Both the position numbers and the translations under genes were made by a program. Shown here piece after piece: positions 1 through 8,707 of a DNA stretch of 64,000 nucleotides. Position 1 is the stretch's first letter. Every line of letters starts with the position of its first letter. Below the pieces are notes generated by a model, which ran no database searches, was not told the origin of the DNA, and was given only the letters and a program-made list of their open reading frames with translations. Origin of the DNA: Pantoea agglomerans (GTDB lineage Bacteria; Pseudomonadota; Gammaproteobacteria; Enterobacterales; Enterobacteriaceae); NCBI RefSeq assembly GCF_020149765.1, contig NZ_CP083808.1, positions 463,898 through 527,897 on the forward strand, in the 5' to 3' direction.

Positions 1-144
1 GACACGAGCGGTGAACCCGTCATTCTGGTCGGGCTGCCCGCGGGCAAGCATAAGGTGACCATTATTCTTGCCGACCCCACCCATAAGCCGCTCGACAGCA
101 AAACCGTCACCTTCACCCTGCCCGAGCATGCTCCACACCACTGA
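1..144 (+). CDS. C-terminal fragment of a small DUF6130-like protein (cut by window edge)
   Basis: Frame 1 is open from the first base to the TGA at 142-144 and gives 47 residues, so the gene starts outside the window. The fragment contains GLPAGKHKVTIILADPTHK and a beta-strand-rich end. That pattern resembles the closing strands of small periplasmic beta-sandwich proteins of the DUF6130/DUF4399 type, which have a PG-H-V stretch followed by a D-H/T-H-K stretch. The family name is a recollection of the pattern, not a search result. It lies 19 bases upstream of an exported hydrolase in the same direction and could be co-transcribed. No function can be given. Confidence 0.5.
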   Translation, partial: DTSGEPVILVGLPAGKHKVTIILADPTHKPLDSKTVTFTLPEHAPHH

Positions 145-163
145 CAGATTAAGGAACACCGCT

Positions 164-1156
164 ATGAACGCTTTCTTCCGTAAATCACTGCTGGCCGCGC
201 TGGCGCTGAGCGCCGGGACATCAGCCTTCGCGGCCTCGACCGAGGCAGACTATGCCGCCGCATTTAGCCGCATTCATCAGGTCAACGCCGGCGTGCTTAA
301 CGTGGGTTATGTGGATATTGGTCCTCGCAGCGGGCAGCCCATTATTCTGCTGCACGGCTGGCCTTATGACATCCAGAGCTATGCCACGGTGGCGCCTGAG
401 CTGGCGGCCAGGGGCTACCGCGTTATCGTGCCCTGGCTTCGCGGCTACGGCAGCACGCGCTTTTTGTCAGACAGCACGCCGCGCAACGGCCAGCCGTCTG
501 CCATGGCAGCTGATGTCGTGGCGCTGATGGATGCGCTCAATATCAAACAGGCTGTCTTAGGCGGATTTGACTGGGGCGCACGTACGGCTGATATCGTCGC
601 CGCGCTCTGGCCAGAACGTGTGAAATCTCTGGTGTCCGTCAGCGGCTACCTGATAAGCAGCCAGGCGCTGGGCAAAAAACCTCTGCCGCCGAAGGCAGAG
701 CTGCAGTGGTGGTATCAGTTCTATTTTGCCACCGAGCGTGGCCGACAGGGCTATGCGCAAAACACGCGGGATTTTGCCCGCCTGATCTGGCAGCAGGCTT
801 CACCGGGGTGGAAGTTCAGCGAGGCGACCTTTAATCAGTCCGCGAAGGCGCTGGATAACCCGGATCAGGTGGCCATCACAATCAGCAACTATCGCTGGCG
901 TATGGGTCTGGAAAAAGGCGAGCAAAAGTATGATGCTTATGAGAAAAAGTTAGCGGCTCTGCCGGTTATTACCGTGCCCACAATCACTATTGAGGGCGAT
1001 AACAACGGTGCGCCTCATCCGGCACCGGAAGCATATCGGGCAAAATTCAGCGGAAAATATGAACACCGGACCTTCACCGGGAATATCGGACACAATCCGC
1101 CTGCCGAAGATCCAGACGACTTTGTCAACGCCATCACGGATGCCGCTGCCATGTAA
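164..1156 (+). CDS. Exported alpha/beta hydrolase, epoxide hydrolase/dehalogenase type
   Basis: This encodes 330 residues from the ATG at 164, which follows AAGGAA at 151. A longer in-frame start at 68 is rejected because only the 164 start gives a clean signal peptide (MNAFFRKSLLAALALSAG, cleavage near AFA-A). The fold is shown by the oxyanion motif LLHGWPYD, the elbow GGFDWGAR with an Asp nucleophile, and a C-terminal GHNPP supplying the base His. An Asp nucleophile is the rule in soluble epoxide hydrolases and haloalkane dehalogenases, whereas esterases use Ser. It probably acts in the periplasm on a small epoxide, halide or ester. The substrate is unknown. A strong terminator follows directly. 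Confidence 0.85.
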   Translation: MNAFFRKSLLAALALSAGTSAFAASTEADYAAAFSRIHQVNAGVLNVGYVDIGPRSGQPIILLHGWPYDIQSYATVAPELAARGYRVIVPWLRGYGSTRFLSDSTPRNGQPSAMAADVVALMDALNIKQAVLGGFDWGARTADIVAALWPERVKSLVSVSGYLISSQALGKKPLPPKAELQWWYQFYFATERGRQGYAQNTRDFARLIWQQASPGWKFSEATFNQSAKALDNPDQVAITISNYRWRMGLEKGEQKYDAYEKKLAALPVITVPTITIEGDNNGAPHPAPEAYRAKFSGKYEHRTFTGNIGHNPPAEDPDDFVNAITDAAAM

Positions 1157-1174
1157 CGGCACCTTTATTCACGA

Positions 1175-1200
1175 GACCGGCTCTCACGAGCCGGTCTGTT
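1175..1200 (+). terminator. Rho-independent terminator after the first hydrolase
   Basis: GACCGGCTC (1175-1183) pairs perfectly with GAGCCGGTC (1188-1196) around a TCAC loop and is followed by TGTTT. It separates the hydrolase from the two-component operon. Confidence 0.8.
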
Positions 1201-1228
1201 TGCGTATATCGCAGAGAAGGAGGATGTT

Positions 1229-1969
1229 TTGGAGCACATCGATCACATTCTGGTTGTTGACGATGACCGTGATATACGCGATCTGATCACCACTTACCTG
1301 GAAAAGTCCGGCTATCGCGCGACCGGCGCCGCTAACGGGCGTGAGATGCGCGCGGTGCTGACGTCGCAACATATCGATTTAGTCGTGCTGGATATCATGA
1401 TGCCCGGGGATGATGGCCTGACGCTGTGCCGCCAGTTGCGCAGCGACACGCAGCGTAATCTGCCGGTGCTGATGCTGACCGCGCGCAGCGAGGAGACCGA
1501 TCGTATTCTCGGTCTGGAGATGGGCGCGGATGATTATCTGATTAAGCCTTTTGTTGCGCGCGAGCTGCTGGCGCGCATTAAAGCCATTCTGCGGCGCACC
1601 CGGGCGCTGCCGCCGAACCTACAGATTACGGAAGCCGGACGTCTGATTGCTTTTGGCGAGTGGCAGCTTGATACCTCTGCGCGTCATCTGATTGACAGCA
1701 GCGGCGTAATCGTGGCGCTGAGCGGCGCCGAGTATCGTCTGCTGCGTGTATTTCTCGACCATCCTCAGCGCGTGCTCAACCGCGATCAGCTGCTGAACCT
1801 GACTCAGGGGCGCGATGCCGAGCTGTTCGAACGCTCTGTCGATCTGCTTGTCAGTCGGCTGCGTCAGCGGCTGCGTGAAGATGCACGCGAGCCGGCTTAC
1901 ATTAAAACGGTGCGCAGTGAAGGTTATGTGCTGGCCGCGCCGGTGGTGATTAAAGAGGCGCATGAATGA
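1229..1969 (+). CDS. OmpR-family response regulator
   Basis: This 246-residue protein starts at a TTG codon (1229). The choice is fixed by AGAAGGAGG at 1215-1223 and by the typical HILVVDDDRDIRDL beginning. The receiver domain (about 1-125) has the acidic DDD cluster, the phospho-acceptor Asp55 in VVLDIMMPG, Thr in MLTARSE and Lys in DYLIKPF. The C-terminal half (about 145-240) is a winged-helix OmpR/PhoB DNA-binding domain ending in IKTVRSEGYVL. The stop overlaps the start of the kinase gene as ATGA, so the two are translationally coupled. The target genes are unknown. The adjacent hydrolases and the CcdA-like gene are the obvious candidates. Confidence 0.92.
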   Translation: MEHIDHILVVDDDRDIRDLITTYLEKSGYRATGAANGREMRAVLTSQHIDLVVLDIMMPGDDGLTLCRQLRSDTQRNLPVLMLTARSEETDRILGLEMGADDYLIKPFVARELLARIKAILRRTRALPPNLQITEAGRLIAFGEWQLDTSARHLIDSSGVIVALSGAEYRLLRVFLDHPQRVLNRDQLLNLTQGRDAELFERSVDLLVSRLRQRLREDAREPAYIKTVRSEGYVLAAPVVIKEAHE

Positions 1970-3273
1970 CACTCTGGCCACGCTCGCTGCTGTCGCGCCT
2001 GCTGATTATTGTTCTAGGCGGGCTGCTGCTGGCAAATGCCTCCACGCTGGTCAGCCTGATGATAGAACGAATGAGTAGCGCCAAAACCGTCATGCTGGGA
2101 AACCTGGAATATGATGTGGCAACCAGCGTGGCTATTCTGGATCGCTTGCCTGCGGCGGAGCGTCCTCAGTGGCTGGCGAAGCTCGCGCGCGGTAACTACC
2201 GATATCAGCTGTCGCCAGGCGAGCCTGGACCTTATCCCAGCAGCTGGCGGGCACGCGACGCGGTGCGTTCCTTACAGGAGACGCTTGGCGGTCGTTACCA
2301 GATGAGCATCCACGCCATTCCAGGACCACGCGAGCATATCCAGGTGCATCTGACGCTTCATGATGGCGCCCCGCTGACGCTCGATCTCTGGCCGCGCATG
2401 CCGGCCATTGCACGCTGGCTGCCGCTGGTGCTGACAGGTCAGCTGCTATTGCTGCTTTTCTGCGCCTGGCTGGCCGTACGCCAGGTTGTGCGCCCTTTTA
2501 TGCGCTTTACGCAGGCGGTGAATGCGCTGAAGCCAGCAGCCAGCACGCAGATGATGGCAGAGAAGGGGCCGGCGGAAGTGCAGCAGGCGGCGCGCGCATT
2601 TAACGCCATGCAGACGCGCATTCAGGATCACCTGAAAGAACGCGCGCAGATTCTGGCAGCCATTTCTCACGATCTGCAAACCCCGATCACCCGCATGAAG
2701 CTGCGCGTGGAGATGGCAGAACAGCCGGAGCTGCGCGACAAGCTGCTGAGCGATCTCGACACGATGAGCCAGCTTGTGCTGGAAGGGATCGCTTATGCGC
2801 GCTCTTCTGACGTACGAGAGGAGAAACGCCAGAAGGTCAGCCTGAATGCGTTTCTCGACAGCGTTGCCTGCGACTATCAGGATGTGGGTAAAGCGGTGAC
2901 CTTTGTGCCCTGCGACGGAGAGGATACTTTTGCCGTCCGGCCGCAGGCGCTGCACCGTATCATGACCAATCTTATCGATAATGCCCTGAAATTCGGCAGC
3001 GAAGCGGAAATCAAGCTCTGCGCCCCCGAGGAGGGCAGCGTCACGATTCACGTTGTGGATAACGGGCCAGGCATACCCGAAGAGGAGCTAAAGGCGGTGC
3101 TGGAGCCTTTTTACCGCGTGGAAAGCTCGCGCAATCGCCACACCGGCGGAACGGGTCTGGGGCTGGCGATTGCCACCCAGCTGGTCGGCCAGATGTCCGG
3201 CACGCTGCGCCTGAGCAACCGTCCAGAGGGCGGGCTCGATGCGTGCGTCACGCTGCGACAAACCGATTTGTAG
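1966..3273 (+). CDS. Sensor histidine kinase, EnvZ-like architecture
   Basis: This 435-residue membrane kinase is coupled to the regulator by an ATGA overlap. Transmembrane segments are visible at about 12-32 and 151-171, enclosing a periplasmic sensor domain of roughly 115 residues. A HAMP-like linker and a HisKA domain follow, with His235 in AAISHDLQTPITRMK. The ATPase domain has the N-box NLIDNALKFG, the G1 box DNGPGIP and the G2 box GGTGLGLAI. All catalytic boxes are intact. It should phosphorylate the preceding regulator. The signal sensed cannot be read from the sequence. Confidence 0.92.
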   Translation: MTLWPRSLLSRLLIIVLGGLLLANASTLVSLMIERMSSAKTVMLGNLEYDVATSVAILDRLPAAERPQWLAKLARGNYRYQLSPGEPGPYPSSWRARDAVRSLQETLGGRYQMSIHAIPGPREHIQVHLTLHDGAPLTLDLWPRMPAIARWLPLVLTGQLLLLLFCAWLAVRQVVRPFMRFTQAVNALKPAASTQMMAEKGPAEVQQAARAFNAMQTRIQDHLKERAQILAAISHDLQTPITRMKLRVEMAEQPELRDKLLSDLDTMSQLVLEGIAYARSSDVREEKRQKVSLNAFLDSVACDYQDVGKAVTFVPCDGEDTFAVRPQALHRIMTNLIDNALKFGSEAEIKLCAPEEGSVTIHVVDNGPGIPEEELKAVLEPFYRVESSRNRHTGGTGLGLAIATQLVGQMSGTLRLSNRPEGGLDACVTLRQTDL

Positions 3274-3409
3274 CCTTTTGTACCCCCCGGCTGGTTACAC
3301 ATACAACCCGACAAAACCGGCAATAGCGGAAACAGGCTGAACACATGCGGTGGGTTTAATGAAGGCTCTGCCAGCAGGCAGAGAATCATCCACCGTTATG
3401 AGGTTTACT

Positions 3410-4162
3410 ATGAAAGCCATTGCCAGTTTTTTCTCTGTGGGCCTGCTGGCCCTCTCTGCCGCGCAGTTTGCCTGCGCCGGCGAAACCCATTCTGTCGTAC
3501 TTGTACACGGTGCCTTTGCCGACGGCAGCAGCTGGGATCGGGTCATTTCACAGCTTCAGGCCAGAAACTATGAGGTGATTGCCGTACAGCTGCCGCTAAC
3601 GTCTCTGCAGGATGACGTCGCCGCCACGCAGCGCGCGATAGCGCGAGCAGAGGGCGATGTTGTGCTGGCTGGACATTCATGGGGCGGGACCGTCATTACC
3701 GAAGCCGGCAACGATAAAAAGGTCAAAGCGCTGGTCTATGTCGCCGCTTTCGCGCCGGACAAAGGTCAGACTACCGCCGACCTGATCGACAGTTATCCGG
3801 CGCCTGCGGGCAGCGCGAGCCTGGCCAAAACCGCTGACGGCTTTCTTTATCTGCCATCAGAGGCGCTGGCCCATGACTTTGCGCCGGATGTGCCTGCCGC
3901 ACAGCAAAAGCGTATGTCAGTTACCCAGGGGCCGATTCGCGCCGCCGCTTTTGGTGACACAGTGACGCAGGCGGCCTGGGCGCAGAAGCCGAGCTGGTAT
4001 CTGGTCAGCACCCAGGACCGCATGATTAATCCCGAGCTGGAGCGCGCCATGGCGTACAACATCCACGCCCAGACGCGTGAGGTGGCATCCAGCCACGTCT
4101 CGATGGTAAGCCATCCGGATGAGGTGGCGCGCATTATCACTGCAGCCGTACAGGCCAGGTAA
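3410..4162 (+). CDS. Exported alpha/beta hydrolase with Ser nucleophile
   Basis: This encodes 250 residues. The ATG at 3410 is chosen over an in-frame start 20 codons upstream because MKAIASFFSVGLLALSAAQF is a clear signal peptide and TGAGG precedes it. Family marks are LVHGAFADGSSWD near the N-terminus, the nucleophile elbow GHSWGG, an Asp in STQDRMINPE and a catalytic His in SSHVSMVSHP. This is the AB_hydrolase_6 type, which includes plant methyl esterases, hydroxynitrile lyases and many bacterial salicylate-esterase-like proteins. It follows the kinase by 136 bases and precedes the CcdA-like gene by 10 bases, suggesting one transcript. The substrate is unknown. Confidence 0.88.
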   Translation: MKAIASFFSVGLLALSAAQFACAGETHSVVLVHGAFADGSSWDRVISQLQARNYEVIAVQLPLTSLQDDVAATQRAIARAEGDVVLAGHSWGGTVITEAGNDKKVKALVYVAAFAPDKGQTTADLIDSYPAPAGSASLAKTADGFLYLPSEALAHDFAPDVPAAQQKRMSVTQGPIRAAAFGDTVTQAAWAQKPSWYLVSTQDRMINPELERAMAYNIHAQTREVASSHVSMVSHPDEVARIITAAVQAR

Positions 4163-4172
4163 GGAGCTGACG

Positions 4173-5363
4173 ATGTCACTGTTTATTGCTTTTCTGGCCG
4201 GTATGCTGACGCTGCTCAGCCCCTGCACCCTGCCGGTCATTCCGTTTGTATTTGCCAGCGTGCGCGGCCGTAAAGGGCAAATGCTGACGCTGCTGAGCGG
4301 TATGGTCATTATGTTCACCACGGTGGCATTGCTGGCGGCGGTGGCGAGCCAGTGGGTGATTCGCATTACCGCCGCAGGACGCTGGATTGCTCTGCTGTTT
4401 CTGACCCTGACGGCGCTGACGCTGCTCTCTTCGCGCATCGCGCAGTTTTTTACCCGGCCATTTGTCGCAATGGGTAATCAGCTGAACAGCGCCAGCCACC
4501 GTCACAGCGGCCTGCTTGCTGCTCTTCTGGCAGGACTGGCAACCGGTTTGCTCTGGTCGCCGTGCGCAGGTCCGGTACTGGGCGCCATTCTCAGTCTGGC
4601 CGTCGTGGCAAAAAATCCGGTATCGATCAGCCTGCTGCTTACCGCCTACGGCAGCGGCGCGGCCGTTATGCTGGGGCTGATCTGGTTGGCCGGACGGAGT
4701 CTGGTGACGCGGCTTCGCCCCGGGCTGGCCTTCACGACGCGTCTGCGCCAGGGAGCCGGCGCGCTGATGCTGGCCTCGGTCGCGCTGATCGGCAGCGGTT
4801 CTGTGAGTCTGCTGCAAAGCGCGCCAGCCTTTGCGCAGACTCTTGAGCAGCATATGAGTCAGTGGATAGCCAAACCGGAACCGGCTGTTCGCCTTGAACC
4901 CGTGGCGATGCCGCAGACCAGCAGCACTTTGCCTTCTCTCGACGGTGGGACAGCGTGGCTGAACGGATCGCCACTCACGCCTGAGAAGCTGAGAGGTAAA
5001 GTGGTCCTGGTGGATTTCTGGACCTATGACTGTATTAACTGTCAGCATACGTTGCCTCACGTCCGCGACTGGGCGAATAAATATCAGGCCCAGGGGCTGG
5101 TGGTGGTTGGCGTACACACGCCAGAATATCCCTGGGAGCGCGATAAGAAAGCCGTGAGTCGTGCCATCAGACAGTGGCAGCTGCCTTATCCCGTCGTGGC
5201 AGATAATGATTATGCTATCTGGAACCGCTTTGGTAACCAGTACTGGCCTGCGCACTATCTTTTCGATGCGCACGGTCAGTTGCGCTATACCGCCTTTGGC
5301 GAAGGCAACTACGCAGAGCAGGAGAAGGTTATTGAGCAACTGCTGAAGGAGGCCAGGGCATAG
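4173..5363 (+). CDS. CcdA-thioredoxin fusion (DipZ-like membrane thiol oxidoreductase)
   Basis: This 396-residue protein starts at 4173 after GTAAGGAGC. Residues 1-235 form a six-to-seven-helix CcdA/DsbD-type membrane domain with the paired cysteines in LSPCTLPVIPF and LLWSPCAGPV. The C-terminal 140 residues are a TlpA/Trx-like domain whose active site is DCINC in DFWTYDCINCQHTLP. By analogy with DipZ, the membrane part carries electrons from cytoplasmic thioredoxin to the periplasmic Trx domain, which would reduce disulfides or peroxides in exported proteins. It ends the operon and is followed by a strong terminator. The partner is unknown; the exported hydrolases alongside are possible clients. 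Confidence 0.88.
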   Translation: MSLFIAFLAGMLTLLSPCTLPVIPFVFASVRGRKGQMLTLLSGMVIMFTTVALLAAVASQWVIRITAAGRWIALLFLTLTALTLLSSRIAQFFTRPFVAMGNQLNSASHRHSGLLAALLAGLATGLLWSPCAGPVLGAILSLAVVAKNPVSISLLLTAYGSGAAVMLGLIWLAGRSLVTRLRPGLAFTTRLRQGAGALMLASVALIGSGSVSLLQSAPAFAQTLEQHMSQWIAKPEPAVRLEPVAMPQTSSTLPSLDGGTAWLNGSPLTPEKLRGKVVLVDFWTYDCINCQHTLPHVRDWANKYQAQGLVVVGVHTPEYPWERDKKAVSRAIRQWQLPYPVVADNDYAIWNRFGNQYWPAHYLFDAHGQLRYTAFGEGNYAEQEKVIEQLLKEARA

Positions 5364-5411
5364 CGGGGAGCTTTTCGATCAGGCTGGCCCGGTGTATCAC
5401 TCTCTGTGTTT

Positions 5412-5440
5412 AAGGTCGCCATAAACGGCGACCTTTTTTA
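5412..5440 (+). terminator. Rho-independent terminator
   Basis: AAGGTCGCC (5412-5420) pairs perfectly with GGCGACCTT (5427-5435) and runs into six T residues. It ends the two-component/hydrolase/CcdA transcript. Confidence 0.9.
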
Positions 5441-5538
5441 TTCAGTAAAGATGAAAATATGTTGTCAGCAGAAAGGCGTTTTTCAGCTCGTCAGGCCAGC
5501 GTCACCGCCCGGGGTTCGAGAAAGGCGGTAATCCCCCA

Positions 5539-5724
5539 GTGCCCTATTTCGCGTCCAGTGCCGGAGCAGGGCGTCTGGGCGGCTTTATCGCTCCGCTACT
5601 TATTGGCTATGTGGCCAGCATCGGCGGATTTACCGCAGGGCTGGCGACGACTGTTCTCGCCTTTGTTGCCGCGATGATTGTGGTCTGGATGGCACCAGAA
5701 ACTAAAGGCGTTAAACTGCAATAA
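5539..5724 (+). pseudogene. C-terminal remnant of an MFS transporter
   Basis: About 60 residues survive, reading PYFASSAGAGRLGGFIAPLL then GYVASIGGF and WMAPETKGVKLQ. This is the ending of a sugar/acid MFS permease: a G-R-L-G-G motif, the last two helices and the PETKG signature. The preceding 80 bases (5459-5538) have no matching frame, so everything upstream is lost or frameshifted. A normal permease has about 400 residues. A proper terminator still follows. I read it as the scar of a deletion between the terminator at 5412 and here. Confidence 0.75.
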
Positions 5725-5760
5725 TCCTCAAACTCGGACAGGATAATAGATTCCTTACAG

Positions 5761-5790
5761 GGCACGGCTATTCTGGTCGTGCCTTTCTTT
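5761..5790 (+). terminator. Terminator left behind the MFS remnant
   Basis: GGCACG (5761-5766) pairs with CGTGCC (5778-5783) and is followed by TTTCTTT. Confidence 0.7.
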
Positions 5791-6087
5791 CAGTGGCATA
5801 ACGTCAAAACTCTCCTCGCCTGCTCTGCTGCAAACTTTTTTGAAACAGGCGGCTATAACAGGGCGCTGGAAATCGCCACGGATAATTCAGATGCCCCGCG
5901 ACAGATAACACCTCTGCCATCATTGAGCAACATCATTTTAACCCACCAGCAAAGCGATAATAAATTTTAGCCTCCCCTAAGAACACTTAGCGATGTAATC
6001 ATTAGATGAATACTCTTTTGATTTACATCTATTCCAGAAAAGTCCGAAAGCCGTATTATCCTCATTTTTTTAGAACGGTAGAGATAT
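5791..6087. other. Non-coding spacer ahead of the HD-GYP gene
   Basis: No convincing gene is visible. The last 120 bases turn AT-rich and probably hold the promoter of the HD-GYP gene. I cannot assign a -10/-35 pair with confidence. Confidence 0.4.
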
Positions 6088-7293
6088 ATGATTTTCAATA
6101 TCGGTAACACCTTGATTTTACTCCACAGAGCCCACCGAATAGTCAGGGAGAATACGCTCCTTAACGGTGAGTATTCGGCTTATATCGCGTATCGCCTGTC
6201 GCTGATAATGGGGCTGGATGAAGATTTTTGCGCTAAATCATTAGTTTGCAGCCTGCTGCAGAATTACTCCTCCAGCGCTAAAAAACATATCTGCAGTGAA
6301 ACAAAACACGATCGCTCCCCTGAACGAATCAAGTTAAGTGATTGTTCTGTGTTTCAGGAAATCTCTATACCCGCACGTTACCGGGAATATAGCTTTCAGG
6401 AGCTGACAAAACTTAACATAACCAGACAGGAATTATTAATGAGTTCGATTTTAAAAATAAGCGATCTTTTTAATAACATCCTGCAGGAAACTGGTTTTTT
6501 AGCAGATTTAGCAAAAGACAGGATGCTGGCCATACAACACTTTGATTTTAAATATTTCAAAGAGAGGCTTGATGACGAGGATTTTTATCCTGGGCTGGTT
6601 ACTGAGCTTGAGAGACTGACCCAGATGGACGATTTCTGGTTTTACCTCAGAGACGATTATATTGAGGGAATGATCAGAACCATGAATTTTAACAATGTCC
6701 TCCCCGCCATGAATGATGAACATGCTCTGAGTCTGGCGCGCCTTCTCTCAACGATTGTTGATATGAAAAGCCCTTTGACCTATCAGCATTCTATTAAGGT
6801 GGGTGAGCTAGCCCGCTTCATCGGCAAAAAATTGCATCTCGATAAAAAAACCTGTAATCGGCTGCATCTTGCCGGTCTGTTGCATGACATCGGAAAAATA
6901 AATACAGAGGATGCCATACTAAATAAGTGTGGGAAGCTCACTCCCAGTGAGTACAGAAAAATACAGGCTCACGCAACGGATACCCGAGGTATTCTTCGTA
7001 GCATAATAATCGACGCAAACGTCGTTGCCTGGGCAGCAGAGCATCATGAGCGGCTTGATGGCTCAGGATACCCCATGAAGAAAACAGGCGAACAGCTTAC
7101 GCTACAAAGTAGAATACTGGCTATTGCTGACGTGTTTCAGGCTCTTTGTCAAAAAAGAAGCTACCGTGACAAGCTTAACCTTGATGAAGTTTTAAAAATT
7201 ATACGCTCGGAATGCGCCCAGAATAAATTGTGCGCTAAAACGTTTGCCGCGTTTGAAGAAAATGCCGAGAAATGCTACAACATCGCTAAGTGA
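6088..7293 (+). CDS. HD-GYP domain protein, probable c-di-GMP phosphodiesterase
   Basis: This 401-residue cytoplasmic protein has no membrane segment. Residues 1-75 look like a degenerate first HD domain (SAYIAYRLSLIMGLDE, with LLQNYSS where a HD pair would be). The C-terminal half, from about 215, is a complete HD-GYP domain: His in TYQHSIKVGEL, the HD pair in LLHDIGKIN, His in IQAHATDT, HHERLDGSGYP, and Asp in AIADVFQAL. All metal ligands and the GYP motif are present, so c-di-GMP hydrolysis is likely. HD-GYP proteins are uncommon in Enterobacterales, which mainly use EAL enzymes. The DNA is AT-richer than its surroundings. A GGDEF gene follows after 10 bases. Confidence 0.9.
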   Translation: MIFNIGNTLILLHRAHRIVRENTLLNGEYSAYIAYRLSLIMGLDEDFCAKSLVCSLLQNYSSSAKKHICSETKHDRSPERIKLSDCSVFQEISIPARYREYSFQELTKLNITRQELLMSSILKISDLFNNILQETGFLADLAKDRMLAIQHFDFKYFKERLDDEDFYPGLVTELERLTQMDDFWFYLRDDYIEGMIRTMNFNNVLPAMNDEHALSLARLLSTIVDMKSPLTYQHSIKVGELARFIGKKLHLDKKTCNRLHLAGLLHDIGKINTEDAILNKCGKLTPSEYRKIQAHATDTRGILRSIIIDANVVAWAAEHHERLDGSGYPMKKTGEQLTLQSRILAIADVFQALCQKRSYRDKLNLDEVLKIIRSECAQNKLCAKTFAAFEENAEKCYNIAK

Positions 7294-7303
7294 GTTATTA
7301 TCT

Positions 7304-8698
7304 ATGATTACATCCACACTTAAAAATAAATATGATAAAAAACTCATGGCCATTGTTATTTTTGTGGTGCTTTTCTCCTTAACGTCATACGTCCTGGGGG
7401 TATTTAGCCATTTAAATAAGATATCGCACAACGCCATGGATACAATAACCGCCGTTTTACTGCACGATCAGGCGGTAAACGACGGAATTGCATCAATGAC
7501 TTCTATCTCAACCATGCCGGAGGTCAATTTACAAAAAAAGCCATTAGAATTATCAGGCGTTTTGTACAAGAACAGCAACTTTACCGAAGAGTCATACAAT
7601 AAGATAAGGCCAGTAAGCCTTATTGAGAACTATGTGTCGGAGGAGATATTAAAGAACCGATATTACTCATCGCCAGAGTATGGTTTCGTTTACTTTTTTA
7701 ACGGCAAGCAATATCAAAACCTGAAGCCAGAAATGTACTACGATGTCGTTAGCCTGACAGGCAATTTTGCAAGATTTCTGTCGAAAACACAACGCAGTGG
7801 CGACTTCTGGGATAATCACCTGTCACTTAGCGAGATTTACCAGGACACGGTGACCAAAAAAATGGCCATAACCATTGCCTCACCTGTCCTTAACATTTCC
7901 ACAAAAGAGACTATTGGCTTCTTTTATTCAGACATGAGTGAGGAGGAGTTATGGAACCGTGTATCAGCCAAGACTAAACTTCCTGCCTGGCTTAGCATTA
8001 CCGTTAATAATATTTCCCAAGATCGTGTGGGTAATTTATGCGTCACTAAAAATTGTGATGTTAACAGCATTATGTTTAAGCTGTCATCTCAACCGCTTGC
8101 TGACCTCTTTATGATTGAGTCTAGCGTTGATGTTAATGCTCTCATCATGAACAATTTAAAGTTCCTTTTTTTCAGTTTGCTGAGCTTTACGCTGTTACTG
8201 CTGACCTTTACAAAACTGGCCCAGGTAATTATAAAAGTTCAACGCAAAATGGTAATAGATCCGCTCACTAAGGTCTATAATCGGCAGATTATAGGGTGCT
8301 TGCCCTCTGCAAAATTTAATAGCCTGATTATCTTCGACTGTGATGATTTCAAGCTAATCAATGACCACTATGGGCATATAGCTGGAGATGCCGCTTTAAA
8401 GCATATAGCGAGCATAATTTCTAAAAACATCAGAAATGAGGATGTGGTTGTTCGTTACGGAGGCGATGAATTCATCGTTCTCTGCACCAAAGATAAAGCA
8501 GGTGCCGCTAAGATGGCAGAAAGAATATCGTCTAAAATCTGTGAGTCCACTTTCGAAACGGATGGGCACAGGTTGCAGCTGTCGCTCTCTTTTGGGGTTG
8601 CACACTTCTGCGATAATTTACAGTCTGCCTTATGCTCGGCTGACGAAGTTATGTATGCACAGAAAGCAGAAAAGAAAGAAGAGAAAGCCGAGAGGTAA
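7304..8698 (+). CDS. Membrane diguanylate cyclase (GGDEF) with periplasmic sensor
   Basis: This encodes 464 residues from the ATG at 7304. An earlier in-frame start at 7244 lies inside the HD-GYP gene and is less likely. A transmembrane helix at about 14-35 and a second at about 285-305 flank a periplasmic ligand-sensing domain of about 245 residues. The cytoplasmic GGDEF domain has DPLTKVYNR, DCDDFKLIND and an intact RYGGDEFIVL active site. The residues RNED lie exactly five residues before GGDEF, which is the RxxD inhibitory site for product feedback. It forms a pair with the preceding HD-GYP phosphodiesterase, so synthesis and breakdown of c-di-GMP would be controlled from one transcript. 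Confidence 0.92.
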   Translation: MITSTLKNKYDKKLMAIVIFVVLFSLTSYVLGVFSHLNKISHNAMDTITAVLLHDQAVNDGIASMTSISTMPEVNLQKKPLELSGVLYKNSNFTEESYNKIRPVSLIENYVSEEILKNRYYSSPEYGFVYFFNGKQYQNLKPEMYYDVVSLTGNFARFLSKTQRSGDFWDNHLSLSEIYQDTVTKKMAITIASPVLNISTKETIGFFYSDMSEEELWNRVSAKTKLPAWLSITVNNISQDRVGNLCVTKNCDVNSIMFKLSSQPLADLFMIESSVDVNALIMNNLKFLFFSLLSFTLLLLTFTKLAQVIIKVQRKMVIDPLTKVYNRQIIGCLPSAKFNSLIIFDCDDFKLINDHYGHIAGDAALKHIASIISKNIRNEDVVVRYGGDEFIVLCTKDKAGAAKMAERISSKICESTFETDGHRLQLSLSFGVAHFCDNLQSALCSADEVMYAQKAEKKEEKAER

Positions 8699-8707
8699 TG
8701 GAACACA

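Noticed and set aside
4176..5339. Long open frame on the minus strand opposite the CcdA-thioredoxin gene
   Set aside because: It is rich in Gln/Arg/His with no domain, which is the usual shadow of a GC-rich membrane-protein gene; the plus-strand protein has clear motifs.
5779..5970. 63-codon frame after the MFS remnant
   Set aside because: It begins inside the terminator hairpin and has no recognisable feature.
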